NCBI GenBank assembly: GCA_016874945.1
Contig: VGSO01000176.1
Location: forward strand, 1 to 6,430
Source of the DNA: Deltaproteobacteria bacterium
GTDB lineage: Bacteria > Desulfobacterota > Desulfobaccia > Desulfobaccales > 0-14-0-80-60-11
Direction of reading: 5' to 3'
Length of the DNA stretch: 6,430 nt
The position numbers and the translations under genes are program-made. This document shows, piece after piece, positions 4,740-6,430 of this stretch (the first letter of the stretch is position 1; each line of letters opens with the position of its first letter). Under the pieces are notes generated by a model. That model did not search any database, was not told the DNA's origin, and saw only the letters and a program-made list of their open reading frames with translations.

Positions 4740-6047
4740 ATGAACCTCACCGGGTGGGGAAGATACCCCCGAATCCAATCACAAGGTTTTTTCTTAAAAA
4801 CCCCGGAAGGCCTGCGGGACTTCCTCCGGGAGCCGGGGGACTGCATTGTTCACGGCATGGGCGGCAGCTACGGCGACAGCGCCCTCAATGCCAGGGTTAT
4901 CCTTTCCCGCCGGTACAATAAAATCCTAAATTTCGACCCCCGGGCCGGGGTGGTCCGATGCCAGGCCGGCATCACCCTGTCAGACCTGATCCAGGTCTTT
5001 CTGCCCCGGGGCTGGCTCCCAGCGGCAATGCCCGGAACCAGGCTAATCACCCTGGGAGGGGCCATCGCCGCGGATGTCCATGGGAAAAACCACCACCAGG
5101 CCGGGTGTTTCAGTGAAGGTCTTATTTCTTTGGAGTTAATGTTGCCCGGCGGCCAGGTGGTGGAATGCGGCAGGGAGTTAAACCGGGAGCTGTTCCTGGC
5201 CACCTGCGGCGGCATGGGGTTGACGGGCATTATCTTGACGGCCGCGCTTCGTTTGCAACCGGTAAAGAGCGCCTGGATCAGAGAAACCGTGATCCGCAGT
5301 CAAAACCTGAAAGAGGCGTTCCTCCTATTTGATGAAAATCAAGACGCCGCTTATTCGGTGGCCTGGATCGACTGCCTGGCCAAAGGGGACTCCCTGGGGC
5401 GTTCCGTGTTCCGGCTGGGAGACCATGCAGATTCCGGCGGCCTGGACCTGCCCTTCCGAAAGCCTGTCCGCGTGCCCTTTACTTTTCCCGGGTTTCTGCT
5501 CAATCGCCACTCCATATCCTGGTTCAATCATCTCTTTTATAAAAAGAATAATAAGAGCTCCGCACCGGTTGAAGATCGGCCGGTCCCCCTGGGGGATTTT
5601 TTCTTCCCCCTGGACCGGCTGGCCAACTGGAACCGGTTGTATGGCCGTCCGGGCTTAACCCAATATCATTTGGTGCTGCCCAAGGAGGCCGGTTTGGCCG
5701 GCATCACCGCCATTATCAAGAAAACCGCCGCCGCGGGCCTGGGACCGTTCCTGGGCGTGCTGAAACTTTTTGGCCCGGGGAATGACAATTATCTCTCCTT
5801 CCCCCTGGAAGGCTATACCCTGGCCTTGGACTTCAAGATCCAAACAGGCCTTTTTTCTTTACTGGATGAATTGGACCGCATCGTAATAGAGCATGGGGGG
5901 CGGCTCTATCTGGCCAAAGACGTCCGCATGCCCCGGGAAGTTTTCCAAAAAGGCTATCCCCGTTGGGAGCTGTTTGCGGAGTTGCGGGAGAAACTGGGAT
6001 TGAGGCAAAAATTCAATTCCCTCCAGTCCACACGGTTGGGAGTGTGA
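4740..6047 (+). CDS. dprE1: DprE1 homologue: FAD-dependent decaprenylphosphoryl-ribose 2'-oxidase, 435 aa
   Basis: Predicted to oxidise C2 of polyprenyl-phosphoryl-ribose to the 2-keto intermediate, using FAD, as the oxidase half of the DprE1/DprE2 epimerase. The family signature is clear: LTGWGR (3-8), the FAD-binding HGMGGSYGDSALN (38-50), PGTRLITLGGAIAADVHGKNHH (within 98-119; H114 aligns with H132 of M. tuberculosis DprE1), GGMGLTGII (158-165), PLDRLANWNRLYG (290-302) and LKLFGPGN (341-348). Active-site K367 and K418 are kept as K342 and K393. Differences from the M. tuberculosis enzyme are A362 for C387, T360 for N385, H310 for Q336 and F288 for Y314 (my alignment by eye). It is somewhat shorter than the 461-residue mycobacterial protein. 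It starts at the only ATG matching the family N-terminus, has no Shine-Dalgarno behind the heptamer repeat, and ends two bases before dprE2. Confidence 0.93.
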   Translation: MNLTGWGRYPRIQSQGFFLKTPEGLRDFLREPGDCIVHGMGGSYGDSALNARVILSRRYNKILNFDPRAGVVRCQAGITLSDLIQVFLPRGWLPAAMPGTRLITLGGAIAADVHGKNHHQAGCFSEGLISLELMLPGGQVVECGRELNRELFLATCGGMGLTGIILTAALRLQPVKSAWIRETVIRSQNLKEAFLLFDENQDAAYSVAWIDCLAKGDSLGRSVFRLGDHADSGGLDLPFRKPVRVPFTFPGFLLNRHSISWFNHLFYKKNNKSSAPVEDRPVPLGDFFFPLDRLANWNRLYGRPGLTQYHLVLPKEAGLAGITAIIKKTAAAGLGPFLGVLKLFGPGNDNYLSFPLEGYTLALDFKIQTGLFSLLDELDRIVIEHGGRLYLAKDVRMPREVFQKGYPRWELFAELREKLGLRQKFNSLQSTRLGV

Positions 6048-6049
6048 CC

Positions 6050-6430
6050 ATGCGTCTTCTTATTTTGGGGGCCAACTCCGATGTGGCCCAGGAAATTGCC
6101 CGGAAATTCGCCCAGGCGGAAAAGGCCGACCTGTATCTGGCTTCCCGGGATGCCGAACTGCTCCAGAGCCAAGCCCGGGATCTGAAGATACGTTACGGAG
6201 TGGCGGCAACCCCGCTGTCTTTCCATGCCACCGCTTATGCCATGCATGAAGAATTTTATGCGGGACTCGATCCTAAACCGGACGGAGCAGTTTTGGCTTT
6301 CGGATACCTGGGCGACCAGACCCAGGCCCAAAAAGATTATCCAGAAGCGCGTAAAATTATGGAGACCAATTATCTGGGAGCCGTCAGCATCCTGGAAATC
6401 GTCGCCTCCCATTTCGAGAGGCGCGGCCAT
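6050..6430 (+). CDS. dprE2: DprE2-like SDR ketoreductase, 5' part (127 codons, runs off the window)
   Basis: Predicted to reduce the DprE1 keto product with NAD(P)H to polyprenyl-phosphoryl-arabinose. The visible N-terminal Rossmann half starts MRLLILGANSDVAQEIA (1-17), a G-A-N-S-D-V nucleotide-binding loop of the short-chain dehydrogenase type. It continues with YLASRD (29-34), VLAFGYLGDQ (81-90, closely like IVAFGLLGD of mycobacterial DprE2) and NYLGAVSILE (107-116), where N107 is the SDR structural Asn. The catalytic Ser-Tyr-Lys lie beyond the edge and cannot be checked. The start has a GGGAG ribosome site inside the end of dprE1 and lies two bases after its TGA, so the two are almost certainly translationally coupled. 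A generic SDR is the alternative, but adjacency to dprE1 makes DprE2 much more likely. Confidence 0.88.
   Translation, partial: MRLLILGANSDVAQEIARKFAQAEKADLYLASRDAELLQSQARDLKIRYGVAATPLSFHATAYAMHEEFYAGLDPKPDGAVLAFGYLGDQTQAQKDYPEARKIMETNYLGAVSILEIVASHFERRGH

Noticed and set aside
5954..6430. Minus-strand 158-codon ORF over the end of dprE1 and dprE2
   Set aside because: It is a shadow of the two plus-strand genes, whose family motifs are unambiguous.

Overview
The window looks like a Gram-negative, non-mycobacterial chromosome segment of moderate-to-high GC. The mix of Flp-type pilins, a Tat-exported DUF362 protein, abundant small dispersed repeats and a mycobacterial-like arabinose-donor cassette suggests a deltaproteobacterial (Desulfobacterota-like) lineage. 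That assignment rests on gene content and is low-to-moderate confidence.

Layout. The left half is read on the minus strand. From the right: an alpha/alpha-toroid (squalene-cyclase/prenyltransferase repeat) protein (2240-3112); a Tat-signal DUF362 protein (1056-2048); a regulatory and repeat-rich gap; then two tandem Flp pilin genes (560-724 and 343-468) ending in a strong intrinsic terminator (203-234). Beyond it is a predicted 27-residue membrane peptide (32-115), and possibly the start of another gene at the window edge. A 663-base divergent intergenic region (3113-3775) holds an AT-rich promoter-like stretch, a REP-like dispersed repeat and a 133-bp MITE-like element. The right half is read on the plus strand: a UbiA-family decaprenyl-phosphate phosphoribosyltransferase homologue (3776-4684), a DprE1 homologue (4740-6047) and the first 127 codons of a DprE2-like SDR (6050-end).

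How the genes fit together. The plus-strand trio matches the lipid-linked D-arabinofuranose donor pathway of mycobacteria: polyprenyl-phosphate plus PRPP gives polyprenyl-phosphoryl-5-phosphoribose; after dephosphorylation, DprE1 oxidises and DprE2 reduces C2 to give polyprenyl-phosphoryl-arabinose. Only the phosphatase is not visible here. Outside actinobacteria such donors are known to feed pilin and Nod-factor arabinosylation, so nearby pilin genes are suggestive but unproven as a link.

Most notable observations: (1) the distal flp copy carries an in-frame TAA at codon 42, yet the reading frame after it aligns without gaps to the C-terminus of its neighbour, so both copies were originally exactly 54 codons; (2) a 10-bp hairpin without a U-tract lies between the two flp genes; (3) DprE1 has Ala where the benzothiazinone-target Cys387 of M. 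tuberculosis sits; (4) two different heptanucleotide tandem repeats occupy the region where a Shine-Dalgarno would be, upstream of the DUF362 gene and of dprE1; (5) a perfect 17-bp inverted repeat bounds a MITE-like element next to a copy of a second dispersed repeat.
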